Under the pieces are notes generated by a model. It made no database searches, had not been told where the DNA came from, and was given only the letters and a program-made list of their open reading frames with translations. Shown piece by piece: positions 36,776 to 47,699 of a DNA stretch of 64,000 nucleotides. Source of the DNA: Bifidobacterium bifidum ATCC 29521 = JCM 1255 = DSM 20456. GTDB lineage: Bacteria > Actinomycetota > Actinomycetes > Actinomycetales > Bifidobacteriaceae. Numbering within the stretch: position 1 is the first letter of the stretch; every line of letters starts with the position of its first letter. The position numbers were made by a program, and so were the translations under genes. Where the stretch lies: contig NZ_AP012323.1 in the NCBI RefSeq assembly GCF_001025135.1, positions 1,612,001 to 1,676,000 on the forward strand, read 5' to 3'.

Positions 36776-37627
36776 TCAGACCAGCCGGCGGACCACCTGC
36801 AGCACGCCGTGCTCGGTGTTGGCCGGCGCGATGTACCGCGCCGCGCGTTTCAGATCCGGATGCGCGTTGGCCATGGCGAACGACCATTCGCCGGCGTCGA
36901 GCATCTGCAAATCGTTGAGATAGTCGCCGAACACCGCCGTCTGCGCGGGCGTGACGCCGAGATGCCGCTGCAGCGCGACGACACCCTGCCGCTTGTCGGT
37001 TCCGGGATTCATGATATCGACCCAGTGCGCTCCGGATACCACCACCTGATGGGTGCGTTCCACATCGCCCAGCAGGTCCGCGGCCATGCCTTGCGCGTCG
37101 CCGAAATCGAAGATCGCCAGTTTCAGCACGGTTTCGTCCTCGGTCTCCAGCACCTCGTGCAGGTCGTCCACGATGCGCAGCGCCTTGTAGTATTTGGAGC
37201 ATTCCTCGACGAACGGCCTGTCCTGCCGCTGGATGTACGCCGTGTTCAGACCGCATATCACGAGTCCGATGTCATGCGAGCCCGACGCCACCGCGGCGTC
37301 CACCAGATCGATCAGCGTACGCGTGATGTCCCAGCTCACCCCGTGCACGTCGATGACGTTGTCGTCGGCGACCACGACGTTGCCGTTCTCCGCGATATAC
37401 GACATGGCGCCATCGACGCGGTCCGCGAACATGGAGCGCAGCGTGGCGAGCTGGCGGCCGGAAGCCGGCACGAACTCGACACCCTTGGCGTGCAGCTCGT
37501 CGAGCAGCGGCCAGAAGTCATCGGGGATGTTGCTGTCGCCGTCCAGCAGCGTGCCATCCATGTCCGCCACGATCAGGCGGATGTCGTGCGGCTTGTCGCA
37601 GATGGCGGTCCAATCGTTCGAGGTCAT
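36776..37627 (-). CDS. HAD-superfamily Cof-type phosphatase
   Basis: A 283-residue HAD hydrolase of the IIB (Cof/YidA) subfamily. Motif I is LIVADMDGTLLDGDSNIP near residue 18-35 (nucleophile Asp in DMDGT). Motif II is FVPASGRQLATL near 55. Motif III Lys lies in TDKRQGVVALQRHLGV near 210. Motif IV is VFGDYLNDLQMLDAGEWSFAMANAHPDLKRAA near 235-265. Such enzymes dephosphorylate sugar phosphates or cofactors; the substrate is open. It is in line with orn (56 bp upstream) and the PIF1-like helicase downstream, probably one transcript. Confidence 0.92.
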   Translation of the reverse strand: MTSNDWTAICDKPHDIRLIVADMDGTLLDGDSNIPDDFWPLLDELHAKGVEFVPASGRQLATLRSMFADRVDGAMSYIAENGNVVVADDNVIDVHGVSWDITRTLIDLVDAAVASGSHDIGLVICGLNTAYIQRQDRPFVEECSKYYKALRIVDDLHEVLETEDETVLKLAIFDFGDAQGMAADLLGDVERTHQVVVSGAHWVDIMNPGTDKRQGVVALQRHLGVTPAQTAVFGDYLNDLQMLDAGEWSFAMANAHPDLKRAARYIAPANTEHGVLQVVRRLV

Positions 37628-37683
37628 GGTGTCGTTCCTCTCAGTCGTGTGCGTGACGTTTTCTGTTTTTCGAGACCGGCCGG

Positions 37684-38334
37684 CTACTTATTCAGCAGGC
37701 TGGTGGCGACGATCTGGTCGGCGATGGCCTTCGACTCGGCCTCGTTCGGGCCGGGAGCCGGCGCCATGAACGCCTGACGGTAGTAGCGAAGCTCGTCCAG
37801 CGACTCGATGATGTCGGCGAGGGCGCGGTGCCCGCCGTTCTTGGCGGGGCGGTTCTCATACACCGCGGGGTACCAGCGGCGCGCGAGCTCCTTCAGCGTG
37901 CTCACGTCCACGCTGCGGTAGTGCAGATGGCTCATGAGACCCGGCATGTAATGGTCGAGGAATTTTTTGTCGGAGCCGATGGTGTTGCCCGCGAGCAGCG
38001 GCCTGACTCCGTCCGGCGTGAACCGCAGCACGTATTCGGTGACCTTGCGTTCCGCCTCTTCGAGGCTCAGGCCGTGCTCCCATTCGTTGATGAGCCCGGA
38101 ACGGGTGTGCATGGCGCGCACGAAGTCGTTCATGTGCGCGACGGCGGCGTCGGACGGCTTGATGACGTAGTCCACGCCTTCGTCCAACACGTTGAGGTCG
38201 AAATCGGTCGGGACCACGGACACTTCGACGAGCTCGTCGCCACCGAAGATGTCAAGTCCCGTCATCTCGCAATCAATCCAGATCAGGCGCGAATCCTTCG
38301 CGCTGTACGTTTCCGCATCATGGCTGTCGACCAT
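37684..38334 (-). CDS. orn: Oligoribonuclease
   Basis: A DEDDh 3'-5' exoribonuclease that degrades very short RNAs such as pGpG and nanoRNA. 216 residues, close to the usual 180-215. Exo [12 protein letters not shown] (Asp22, Glu24), Exo [21 protein letters not shown] (near 110-128) and Exo [23 protein letters not shown] (His and Asp near 175-185) are all intact. An N-terminal extension of about 15 residues precedes the core. First gene of the orn-HAD-helicase run on the minus strand. Confidence 0.95.
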   Translation of the reverse strand: MVDSHDAETYSAKDSRLIWIDCEMTGLDIFGGDELVEVSVVPTDFDLNVLDEGVDYVIKPSDAAVAHMNDFVRAMHTRSGLINEWEHGLSLEEAERKVTEYVLRFTPDGVRPLLAGNTIGSDKKFLDHYMPGLMSHLHYRSVDVSTLKELARRWYPAVYENRPAKNGGHRALADIIESLDELRYYRQAFMAPAPGPNEAESKAIADQIVATSLLNK

Positions 38335-38403
38335 CGCAAGCCGCCTTTCCTGCTGTGTTTTCCTAGGGAACGTTACAGGCTATAGCAGACCGGGGACGCA
38401 CCG

Positions 38404-38985
38404 TCAGGCCAGCGGGAAAGAGAGCAGCATCGTAGTGCCGGACGGGGACGAGGACTCCACCGCGACCGAGCCCCCCCCCATACCGGTTCGCCACGTCACG
38501 GGCGAGCGCGAGGCCGAGCTCGTACCCTTGGTGCGCGGTGCCGTCATCGTCCCGGGCGAAGCGGCGGAACAGTCGTTCGGGATCGCCGCCGATGACCGGC
38601 CCATGGTCGGACACGCGGATCTGCGCCCATTTGCGATGACGCGCACACCCGAGCAACACGGCCCTGCCGTCCGGATCCTTGATGATGCCGGAGTGCGGCT
38701 TGAGCACGCCCAGTCGCCCACCACCACGCTGGCCGTCTGGGCGTTGAACCCCCGCAGCAGCGCGCGCAACCGGTCCTGCAGTTCAATGAAGTGGAACGGC
38801 TTGGTCAAGTAGTCGTTCGCGCCGCAGTCCAGCCCTTCCACGATGTCGTCCACCTGCGCGAGCGCGGTCAGCATCAGCGCGGGTGTAGTGACGCCGGAGC
38901 CGCGCAGGGTGCGAATCAAATCCAGCCCGTCGCCGTCTGGCAGCCGGCGGTCGACGATCAGCGCGTCATGCTCTTGCCCTATCCA
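38404..38985 (-). pseudogene. Fused relic of a two-component system (receiver + histidine kinase ATPase)
   Basis: Minus strand. It begins mid-receiver (EHDALIVDRRLPDGDGLD, then LMLTALAQVDDIVEGLDCGANDYLTKPF with the receiver's Lys) and reaches VVVGDW, where the DNA-binding domain should start. At about 38705-38715 it jumps, in another frame, to the catalytic domain of a histidine kinase (VRVSDHGP-like WAQIRVSDHGPVIGGDPERLF and GYELGLALARDVANRYGG). A run of nine G (near 38471) then shifts the frame again to SVAVESSSPSGTTMLLSFPLA, the normal kinase C-terminus. Two glycines of the ATP-lid motifs are replaced (DHGPVI, GYELGL). The regulator's N-terminus, its DNA-binding domain and the kinase sensor part are all missing. 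Confidence 0.85.
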
Positions 38986-39087
38986 ATTGGGACCCCGCTA
39001 AAGCGCCGCTAAGAAGACACGCGGGCACGACGGAAGCTTGGTGTCGCGGCACGACATGACCCGCCGTTTCGGGGGAAACGGGACGGA

Positions 39088-39093
39088 TATAAT
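39088..39093 (+). promoter_or_regulatory. Candidate -10 box of the alpha-glucosidase gene
   Basis: A perfect TATAAT 87 bp before the start codon. The -35 region is poor; a GTTTC/GAAAC dyad (39066-39079) lies there instead, a possible operator site. Confidence 0.5.
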
Positions 39094-39179
39094 CTTGGAC
39101 ATTCGGGACGCGGCCGGCCGCGCGCCATTACGGCAGTGCAGGAACGGCAGCGGTACATGCATACGGCCAGGAGGACTAC

Positions 39180-40970
39180 ATGGCAGAGGAAACGCAATCT
39201 ATCACGACGCGGCACGACGCCGAGACCGACCCGGCACTGTGGTGGCGGCAAGCCGTGGTCTACCAGGTCTACCCGCGCAGCTTCCAGGACACCACCGGCT
39301 CCGGTCTGGGCGACATCAATGGCATCACCGGGCGGATCCCCTATCTGCGGCAGCTGGGCGTCGACGCGATCTGGCTGTCGCCCTTCTACCCGAGCGAACT
39401 CGCGGACGGCGGCTACGACGTGGCCGACTACCGTGACGTGGATCCGAAGCTCGGCTCGATGGACGACTTCGACCGGCTGGCCGCCGCCGCGCATGCGGCA
39501 GACATCAAAGTGGTGGTGGACATCGTGCCCAACCACAGCTCCCACCTGCACCCCTGGTTCCGTCAGGCGCTGGCGGACGGCCCCGGCTCCCCTGCGCGCG
39601 ACCGGTACATCTTCCGCGACGGCAAGGGCCCGAACGGCGACGAGCCGCCGACCCGCTGGCAGAACCATTTCGGAGGTCCGGCATGGACGCGCGTGGACGA
39701 CGGCCAATGGTACCTGCACATGTTCGCCAAGGAGCAGCCCGACTGGAACTGGAAGAACCCGGACGTGCGCGCCGATTTCCTTGAGACGCTGCGTTTCTGG
39801 TGCGATCACGGCGTGGACGGGTTCCGCATCGATGTGGCGCACGGGCTCGCCAAGGACCTCGACCGCGACGACCTCGACGACTACGTGGTGATGAGCACGA
39901 ACGACATGCCCGCGGACGGATCCCACCCAGTGCTCGACCGCGACGAGGTGCACGACATCTACCGTGAGTGGCGCCGAGAGGTGTTCAACCGCTACGATCC
40001 CCCGCGCTTCGCGGTCGCCGAGGCATGGGTCCGGCCGGAACGCCAGTACCTGTACGCGTCACCGGATGAACTGGGGCAGGTGTTCAACTTCGAGTTCGCC
40101 AAGGCGGATTGGACCTTCAACGCGATGAGCAAAGCCATCGACGAGGGGCTGGCGTGCGCCGAGATGTCGGGCTCGACGTCCACCTGGGTGATGAGCAACC
40201 ATGATGTACCGCGCCACGCCACGCGTTACGCGCTGCCGCAAGTGCCGACCGGCGAATACCATCAGATCGCCAACGACTGGCTGCTGCGTGACGGCACCAC
40301 CTATATCGAGGATCGCCAGGCCGGCGCATTGCGGGCACGCGCCGCACTGATGCTCGAAATGGCGCTGCCCGGCTCGGCCTACGTGTATCAGGGCGAGGAG
40401 CTGGGCCTGTTCGAGGTGGCGGATATTCCATGGGACCGCATCGAGGATCCCTCCGGCCTGCGCACCTCGCGGGCGCAGTCCACCAAGGGCCGTGACGGCT
40501 GCCGCGTGCCGCTGCCCTGGGTCGCGTCCGACGTGCCCGAGACGTACACGTCCGACAAGAGGCGCGTCCATGCCGGCTCGTTCGGGTTCTCCCCTGCCGT
40601 CAGTGACGCCGAACCACACCTCCCGCAGCCCGCGTGGTTCAAGGATTTCGCCATGGACATCCAGGACGCCGACGACGGCTCCATGCTGAACTTCTATCGT
40701 CGCGTGCTGCGGCTGCGTCACGAGATGCAGACTCCGGACACCAGTTGCACGTTGCTTCCCGAGAACCGTCCGATCGGCATGCGCGACGGCGCCGACGGCC
40801 AGCCCGGCGGCGTGATCGCCTACCGTCGTGCCAACGGTTGGGCGAATCTGACGAATTTCGGCGCCACACCGGTTTCGCTGCCCAACGGCGAGGTGCTGCT
40901 CTCGTCCGCGCCGCTCACCGATGACGGCCGGCTGCCGCAGGATACGTCCGTCTGGATGCGGCTGCGGTAG
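39180..40970 (+). CDS. GH13 alpha-glucosidase / oligo-1,6-glucosidase
   Basis: Cytoplasmic glycoside hydrolase of 596 residues that releases glucose from short alpha-glucosides such as maltose, isomaltose or sucrose-type sugars. GH13 regions in order: DIVPNHSS (~115), GFRIDVAH with the Asp nucleophile (~218), VAEAWV with the Glu acid/base (~280) and MSNHDVPRH with the transition-state Asp (~340). The N-terminal WWRQAVVYQVYPRSFQD and region YQGEELGL are typical of alpha-glucosidase subfamilies found in multiple copies in bifidobacteria. No signal peptide. AGGAGG lies 6 nt before the ATG. No adjacent transporter or LacI regulator is present, so it is a stand-alone catabolic gene here. Confidence 0.93.
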   Translation: MAEETQSITTRHDAETDPALWWRQAVVYQVYPRSFQDTTGSGLGDINGITGRIPYLRQLGVDAIWLSPFYPSELADGGYDVADYRDVDPKLGSMDDFDRLAAAAHAADIKVVVDIVPNHSSHLHPWFRQALADGPGSPARDRYIFRDGKGPNGDEPPTRWQNHFGGPAWTRVDDGQWYLHMFAKEQPDWNWKNPDVRADFLETLRFWCDHGVDGFRIDVAHGLAKDLDRDDLDDYVVMSTNDMPADGSHPVLDRDEVHDIYREWRREVFNRYDPPRFAVAEAWVRPERQYLYASPDELGQVFNFEFAKADWTFNAMSKAIDEGLACAEMSGSTSTWVMSNHDVPRHATRYALPQVPTGEYHQIANDWLLRDGTTYIEDRQAGALRARAALMLEMALPGSAYVYQGEELGLFEVADIPWDRIEDPSGLRTSRAQSTKGRDGCRVPLPWVASDVPETYTSDKRRVHAGSFGFSPAVSDAEPHLPQPAWFKDFAMDIQDADDGSMLNFYRRVLRLRHEMQTPDTSCTLLPENRPIGMRDGADGQPGGVIAYRRANGWANLTNFGATPVSLPNGEVLLSSAPLTDDGRLPQDTSVWMRLR

Positions 40971-41041
40971 GCCTGCCCGCGCCCGCCACGACGCGGGCGG
41001 CGGAGCCGATTCGACGCGGTCGGGCCTATATGCAAGATGAC

Positions 41042-41072
41042 GGGCTCCCCTCGCAAATCGTGAGGGGAGCCC
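41042..41072. terminator. Bidirectional terminator between alpha-glucosidase and guaB
   Basis: A perfect 11 bp stem GGGCTCCCCTC/GAGGGGAGCCC with a 9 nt loop, between convergent genes. Confidence 0.8.
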
Positions 41073-41123
41073 GCCATCATATTCATATGAGCCGAATCCT
41101 ATGAACCGATCGGCATCGGCCTA

Positions 41124-42737
<1,614 letters not shown>

Positions 42738-43919
42738 TCACGGGCGCCGTTTTTTCCCGTCACCGCTTTCGTCAAACGAATGACGTGCCCGTCGCCGCGC
42801 GGATGCATACGACTGGTTCTCCGCGGCGATCTCCGGCAGGCGACGCTTCAGATACGGGTACATCGTCGCCACCGTCAGCAACACCACGGCGATGACGAAG
42901 CCGATGAGCACATAATGGACCTTGAAGAACAACGTCATGATCGAGCCGACCGCGATCAGAGCCGCCCACCCCCACAGAATCAGCACCGCTCCCTGCACGG
43001 TGTGGCCGATGCGCAGCATGCGGTGGTGCAGATGCATACGGTCCGGGTGCATCGGCGACTGCCCGTGGCTGAGTCGGCGCACGATCGCCAGACACATGTC
43101 CAGCACTGGCAGGAACAGCACCAGGATCGGCAGCAGGATCGGCATGAACACCAGCAGGTACACGCTGGCATGAATCGACGCCGGATCCAGACGGCCGGTC
43201 ATCACGATTGACGCGCAGGTGATGAGATACCCGAGCAGCATCGAGCCGGAGTCGCCCATGAACAGCTTGGCCGGATGCCAGTTGTGCAGGATGAACCCGA
43301 TGCAGATGCCGACCATCGCCACGTCGATCAGCGTCGCCATCGAGGCGTAGGACGGCGAATTGCGCGCGATGATGTAGGAGTACGCGGCGAACGCGACGCC
43401 GCCGATGGCGACGATGCCCGCCGCGAGGCCGTCCAGGCCGTCGACGAAATTGACCGCGTTGATCGACGCGACGATCAGTATCGCGGTGATCGTCACCGAG
43501 ATACTGGGGCTGGCGGTGATCAGGGAGCCGAGCGGCAGCGATATGATCTGCAGGCCGCCCCACGCCACGAACACCGAGATCAGCAGCTGCCCGGCCATCT
43601 TCAGCATCCAGTCCAGATCCCACAGGTCGTCGGCCATGCCCAGCAGGCATATCAGCACCGCGCCGGCGAGGATCACCCACTCCTGGTTGTTGTTCTCGAA
43701 CAGTCCGGTCGTGAATGCGATGCGACTGGAGTAGATCATTGCGAACGCGAATCCGATCAGCATGCCCAGTCCGCCCATGCGCGGCGTCGGGATGGTGTGC
43801 ACGTCGCGCGCACGAACCTCTCCGACCGCGCCGATATGGATGGCGACATGGCGAATCAGCGGCGTGACCAGCCAGGTGACGCCGCCTGCGATGGCGGCGA
43901 TCAGCAGATATATCCTCAT
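42738..43919 (-). CDS. Undecaprenyl-phosphate GlcNAc-1-phosphate transferase-like (WecA/TagO family)
   Basis: A membrane enzyme of 393 residues that transfers a sugar phosphate to undecaprenyl phosphate, starting wall teichoic acid or polysaccharide assembly. About 10-11 membrane helices. Family signatures: PTPRMGGLGML near 44, GMADDLWDLDW near 94 (DDxxD), NAVNFVDGLDGLAAG near 150 (NxxNxxDGxDGL) and the cytosolic HxHHRML-like motif MHPDRMHLHHRMLR near 300, which marks the WecA group rather than MraY. Its ATG overlaps the stop of tsaC (ATGA at 43916-43919), implying coupled translation in an actinobacterial prfA-prmC-tsaC-wecA type operon. Confidence 0.92.
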   Translation of the reverse strand: MRIYLLIAAIAGGVTWLVTPLIRHVAIHIGAVGEVRARDVHTIPTPRMGGLGMLIGFAFAMIYSSRIAFTTGLFENNNQEWVILAGAVLICLLGMADDLWDLDWMLKMAGQLLISVFVAWGGLQIISLPLGSLITASPSISVTITAILIVASINAVNFVDGLDGLAAGIVAIGGVAFAAYSYIIARNSPSYASMATLIDVAMVGICIGFILHNWHPAKLFMGDSGSMLLGYLITCASIVMTGRLDPASIHASVYLLVFMPILLPILVLFLPVLDMCLAIVRRLSHGQSPMHPDRMHLHHRMLRIGHTVQGAVLILWGWAALIAVGSIMTLFFKVHYVLIGFVIAVVLLTVATMYPYLKRRLPEIAAENQSYASARRRARHSFDESGDGKKRRP

Positions 43920-44575
43920 GCGCCCAGACCACCACCGTTCATGTGCACGGCCTTGCGCACGACGGGCTGAGGGATGACACCCTCTCGCAGGATGACGATG
44001 CCGTCGCGCTCATGAGGGTCGGCGGCGACCACCGTGCTGGCGACATGGCCTTGCGTCGGCCCGCCGTCAAGATACAGCTGCACATCGTCGCCGAACGCCT
44101 GCACGGCCTCTTCGACCGTCTGCGCGCTTTCGTCGCCGGAACGGTTCGCGCTCGACGCGGCAAGAGGACCGAGCTCATTCAATATGCGCAGGGTCAGGGC
44201 CGAATTCGGCACGCGGATGCCCTGCGTACGCCTGCCCTGCGGGGTGGCACTGACCGTGGCGAGCGTGCAGTCCTCGCGGGCCACCGCGATCGGCGAGAAC
44301 GCACCAGGCAGGAACTGCGCGGCCAGCCGGTTCAGCGGCGACGGCAGGTCGAGCCCGAGCCCGTCCAACTGGTCGACGGATGCCAGCAGCACCTGCAGCG
44401 CTTTGAAGCGCGGGCGGCTCTTGACCTGATAGATGCGGTCGATTGCGGCCTCGTTGCGCGGGTCGCAGGCCACGCCATACACCGTGTCGGTGGGAATGAC
44501 CACCAAGCCTCCGCCTGCGATGACCGACGCCGCCTCGGCGAGGGATTCCTCATTCACCTTGCGAACCGCACTCAT
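43916..44575 (-). CDS. tsaC: L-threonylcarbamoyladenylate synthase (Sua5/YciO/TsaC family)
   Basis: Makes threonylcarbamoyl-AMP for the t6A37 modification of ANN-decoding tRNAs. About 219 residues, the catalytic domain only (no Sua5 C-terminal domain). Motifs: GGLVVIPTDTVYGVACDP near 22-40, IYQVKSRPRFKALQVLLAS near 50 and GIRVPNSALTLRILNELGPLAASSANRSGD near 140-168. Start taken at 44575 with GGGAGG upstream; in-frame sequence further 5' lacks conservation. It overlaps the wecA-like gene by 4 nt. On its upstream side the expected prmC neighbour is separated by an acetyltransferase relic on the opposite strand. Confidence 0.93.
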   Translation of the reverse strand: MSAVRKVNEESLAEAASVIAGGGLVVIPTDTVYGVACDPRNEAAIDRIYQVKSRPRFKALQVLLASVDQLDGLGLDLPSPLNRLAAQFLPGAFSPIAVAREDCTLATVSATPQGRRTQGIRVPNSALTLRILNELGPLAASSANRSGDESAQTVEEAVQAFGDDVQLYLDGGPTQGHVASTVVAADPHERDGIVILREGVIPQPVVRKAVHMNGGGLGA

Positions 44576-44765
44576 CAGACCTCCCGTATCGCGTATCACG
44601 CCCATCGCGGCGGTCACATGCCGCCGCGCGTATCCGAATACCGCTATCCAAGTATTATGGCACGTCCTGCCACACCGATGGTAGGCCGGTGCATGGCCCG
44701 ACGCCACGGGTTCGCTCTCCCCCGCGTCGCGCGGGCCGGCCTGGACACGGCTTCCCATTGCACCA

Positions 44766-45269
44766 TTGCGCCACGACTTGGCGCTGGCCGGCGCCGGCGA
44801 CGACGGGCCTCATGTGACGGTACGGCGGAGAGACACGACCGTATCCGCCCGCGAGCGCGAGGAAATGCTCGCCGGCAAACTCTACAATCCCGCCGACCCC
44901 GAGCTCTCCGCTATGCGAGAGCGCGCAGGCGACTTGTGCACCCGGTTCAACGCGCTGCCTCGGGGAGACCACGCCGGCCGAGCCGCGGTACTGGACGAGC
45001 TGCTGCCGCCGATGCATCCGATCCGGTTCCAGGACCGCAACGTGCGGCGTGCGGCTGACGGGTCGTATTACGACTACGAGTATGGCAAGCCGATCGTGAT
45101 CGGGTCGAACTGCTGGTTCGGCGGCAATGTGACGGTGGTCGGCGGCGTGACGATCGGCGAGGGCTGCGTGATCGGCGCCGGCTCGGCCCGGCCACGGCAT
45201 CAGATCCTGGGTCAGGATCTGACCGCGAACAGGTACCGGGGCCGGCCGGTCCAGTCGTCGCCGGTATAA
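44766..45269 (+). pseudogene. Maltose/galactoside O-acetyltransferase relic
   Basis: Coding direction is opposite to all neighbours. The N-terminal domain REREEMLAGKLYNPADPELSAMRERAGDLCTRFNAL matches Maa/LacA-type acetyltransferases. After DELLPP the left-handed beta-helix is missing its first ~50 residues (the GxGxxxxPPF...CDYG part), and reading resumes at HPIRFQDRN then EYGKPIVIGSNCWFGGNVTVVGGVTIGEGCVIGAGS. The last hexapeptide stretch and the SLAVGNPCRVIR-type C-terminus are absent: past about 45183 the frame runs into antisense of prmC. An internal deletion plus 3' truncation make it non-functional. Confidence 0.75.
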
Positions 45270-46201
45270 GCCTGGCCGAACCCGTTGGCCTGTGCGAAGG
45301 AGACCAGCCGCGGCCCCTGAGAGATGTCATGCTCCATCACCAGCACGCCGCCGGGGCGCAGCAATCCCGCCGCTCGCATCACGATCCGCTCCGGTATCAG
45401 CGTGCCGTCGGCGGAGCCGCCATACAGCGCCGCCTTCGGATCATGGTCGCGCACTTCGGGCTGTTCGGGGATCTGCGCTTCGGGGATGTACGGCGGATTC
45501 GTGACCACCATGTCGATGGTGCCGTCAAACTGGGCCAGCGTCGTGCCGCTGGTGGCGTCGCCGAGCTCGAGATGATAATTATCGGCGGCCAGCGGGTCGA
45601 GACGTGATATCCTCCGCCAGTTGCGCATCGTCCAGTCATAGGTGCGCGACACCTTCTCGACCGCCCACACCTGCGCGCCGCGCACCTCGGTGACCAGGGA
45701 CAGTCCGATGGCGCCGCTGCCCGCGCACAAATCCACGATACGCGGGGTGGACAGCCGTTCGCGCGTGAGCCAGTCGATGCCGGCCTGCACCACGGTCTCG
45801 GTTTCCGGGCGCGGGATGAACACGCCCGGACCGACTTCCAGATCGAGGTAGCGGAACGGGGCATGGCCTGTGATGTACTGCAACGGTTCACGTGCGGCCC
45901 GCCGAGCGATCATGGCGTGGAATCGGGCGAGCGCCGTGGTGACGGCATCGCCCGCAGTGGCGGAGCTGTCGGAGCTCGCGTCGCCGGCATCCGGGGCATC
46001 AAAACTCGCATGCTCGTGCGGCAGGCCGTCCAGAGGCTCCCCCATCAACATCGCCTTGTCTATGTCGCGCAGGTCGCGGCCGCACGCCTCGGCGAGCAAC
46101 AACTTGGCATCATGCTCGGGCGTGTCGATGTCGGCGTCATGCAGCGTCCGCGCCGCGGAGCGTATCACGTCTGTCACGTCATGGATGGATTCGGATGTCA
46201 T
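45212..46201 (-). CDS. prmC: Release factor glutamine methyltransferase
   Basis: Methylates the glutamine of the GGQ motif in release factors with S-adenosylmethionine. 329 residues, somewhat long because of a Ser/Asp/Ala-rich insert near residues 60-85. Motif I VDLCAGSGAIGLSL is near 172-185, and the catalytic NPPYIPEAQ near 235-243. The N-terminal helical domain REPLQYITGHAPFRYLDLEVGPGVFIPRPETE (~115-146) is typical of PrmC. Placed downstream of its substrate gene prfA, 264 bp away across a large palindrome. Its 3' end overlaps the trailing, antisense frame of the acetyltransferase relic. Confidence 0.95.
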   Translation of the reverse strand: MTSESIHDVTDVIRSAARTLHDADIDTPEHDAKLLLAEACGRDLRDIDKAMLMGEPLDGLPHEHASFDAPDAGDASSDSSATAGDAVTTALARFHAMIARRAAREPLQYITGHAPFRYLDLEVGPGVFIPRPETETVVQAGIDWLTRERLSTPRIVDLCAGSGAIGLSLVTEVRGAQVWAVEKVSRTYDWTMRNWRRISRLDPLAADNYHLELGDATSGTTLAQFDGTIDMVVTNPPYIPEAQIPEQPEVRDHDPKAALYGGSADGTLIPERIVMRAAGLLRPGGVLVMEHDISQGPRLVSFAQANGFGQAYTGDDWTGRPRYLFAVRS

Positions 46202-46290
46202 GGTGTCCTTCCGCTCGTTGGTGGCTCATCGTCTCAGGGCGTTCATATCACGGCGTTTCGCACCGGGGCGTCTGCCGGCATATTCGCCGT

Positions 46291-46404
46291 TGCGTCGCTA
46301 AGTGCGCGCCGAAACGAAGTACGCGCGCACATAGCGACGCAAACCACGGATTTTCCGTTCCTAAGTGCGCGCACTTGTCGTTTCGGCGCGCACTTAGCGA
46401 CGCA
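46291..46404. repeat. 114 bp nested palindrome between prfA and prmC
   Basis: The word GCGTCGCTAAGTGCGCGC occurs in direct and inverted forms four times (starting near 46292, 46323, 46361 and 46387, two of them imperfect). The whole 46291-46404 stretch folds as a long hairpin, or as two tandem hairpins. Outer arms pair over about 39 nt with few mismatches. No U-run. It lies in a polycistronic run, so it may attenuate or process the prfA-prmC transcript, or be a small mobile palindrome. Confidence 0.7.
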
Positions 46405-46465
46405 GAGACATCAATGGGGGTGCGATTCCCCAGGGAACCATCACTCTGACCCCGCCGATGGCCGG

Positions 46466-47554
46466 TCACTGCTGGTTGGCGAGCCGCTCGGCCTCGTCGG
46501 CTTGGATGTCGGAGTCGATCACGGCCTGCAGGTCGCCGTCGAGCACGGCGTCGAGGTTGTACGCCTTGTAGTTGGTGCGGTGGTCGACGATGCGGTTCTC
46601 CGGGAAGTTGTAGGTGCGGATGCGCTCGGAACGGTCGAGCGAACGCACCTGCGAGTGGCGCATATCGGCGGCCTCGGCGGCCTCCTGCTCATGCTTCATG
46701 GCGAGCAGGCGCGATTTCAGGACCCGCAACGCGGCGGCGCGGTTCTGGATCTGCGACTTCTCATCCTGCATGCTCACCACGATGCCAGTGGGGATGTGCG
46801 TCATGCGCACGGCGGAGTACGTGGTGTTCACGGACTGTCCGCCGGGACCGGAGCTCATGAAGATGTCGATTTTCAGGTCCTTCGGATCGATCTCGATCTC
46901 GTCGTCGTCCTCGTCGGCCTCGGGGAACACGATTACACCGGCCGCGGAGGTCTGGATGCGGCCCTGCGATTCGGTGACGGGGATGCGCTGCACGCGGTGC
47001 ACGCCGCCCTCGTATTTCAGGCTCGCCCACACACCGTCCTCCGGCGCGGGCGTGCCCTTGGCGCGAATGGCGATCTGCACGTCCTTGACGCCGCCGAGCT
47101 CGGTGGTGTTCTCGGACTGCACGGTGACGGCCCAGCCGCGCTTCTCAGCGTATCGCAGATACATGCGCAGCAGGTCGCCGGCGAACAGCGCCGCCTCCTC
47201 GCCGCCCGTACCGGCCTTGATCTCCATGATGACGTCCCGGGCGTCATCGGGGTCGCGCGGGATCAGCGCGTTCCGCAGCTTCTCCTCGGCCGCCGGCAGC
47301 TCGGCTTCGAGCCGCTTGGCCTCATCGGCGAATTCGGGATCCTCCCCCGCCATCTCGCGCGCGGCCTCAAGGTCGTCGCGCACGGCCGTGTATGACTGAT
47401 ACGCGGATACAATCGCGCCGAGTTCGGCATGACGACGACCCAGCTTGCGCATCTTATCGGGGTTCGTCACCACCTCGGGGCTCGCCATCTGCTGTTCGAT
47501 GGATTGGTATTCCTCCAACGCGGTCTGTGCCGCGGGGAACTGCTCGACTGCCAT
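46466..47554 (-). CDS. prfA: Peptide chain release factor 1
   Basis: Terminates translation at UAA and UAG. About 362 residues. The peptidyl-hydrolysis motif [18 protein letters not shown] is near residue 230. The codon-reading tripeptide region [15 protein letters not shown] near 182-196 has PVT where PAT or PxT is standard for RF1. Domain 1 has the usual N-terminal helices. I start at 47554 ([10 protein letters not shown]), with GGAAGGA about 12 nt upstream; an in-frame start at 47593 is less like the family. It lies 146 bp after rpmE, past rpmE's terminator, and precedes prmC, which modifies its GGQ glutamine. Confidence 0.96.
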   Translation of the reverse strand: MAVEQFPAAQTALEEYQSIEQQMASPEVVTNPDKMRKLGRRHAELGAIVSAYQSYTAVRDDLEAAREMAGEDPEFADEAKRLEAELPAAEEKLRNALIPRDPDDARDVIMEIKAGTGGEEAALFAGDLLRMYLRYAEKRGWAVTVQSENTTELGGVKDVQIAIRAKGTPAPEDGVWASLKYEGGVHRVQRIPVTESQGRIQTSAAGVIVFPEADEDDDEIEIDPKDLKIDIFMSSGPGGQSVNTTYSAVRMTHIPTGIVVSMQDEKSQIQNRAAALRVLKSRLLAMKHEQEAAEAADMRHSQVRSLDRSERIRTYNFPENRIVDHRTNYKAYNLDAVLDGDLQAVIDSDIQADEAERLANQQ

Positions 47555-47630
47555 GTCTGGCTTGTCCTTCCGGATAGTAACAACGGTCGGCACCGCGTCA
47601 TCATCGCTGTCGCGACGCCATTACAGATAC

Positions 47631-47691
47631 AAAAACGCCAGTCCCCCGAGCGGGTGCGCCGAAGCGCGCCCAACCCGTGCGGGACTGGCGT
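47631..47691 (-). terminator. Rho-independent terminator of rpmE
   Basis: Outer arms ACGCCAGTCCC/GGGACTGGCGT perfect, with additional inner pairing, 9 bp after the rpmE stop. On the minus strand it ends in TTTTTG. Confidence 0.92.
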
Positions 47692-47699
47692 CAGATACG

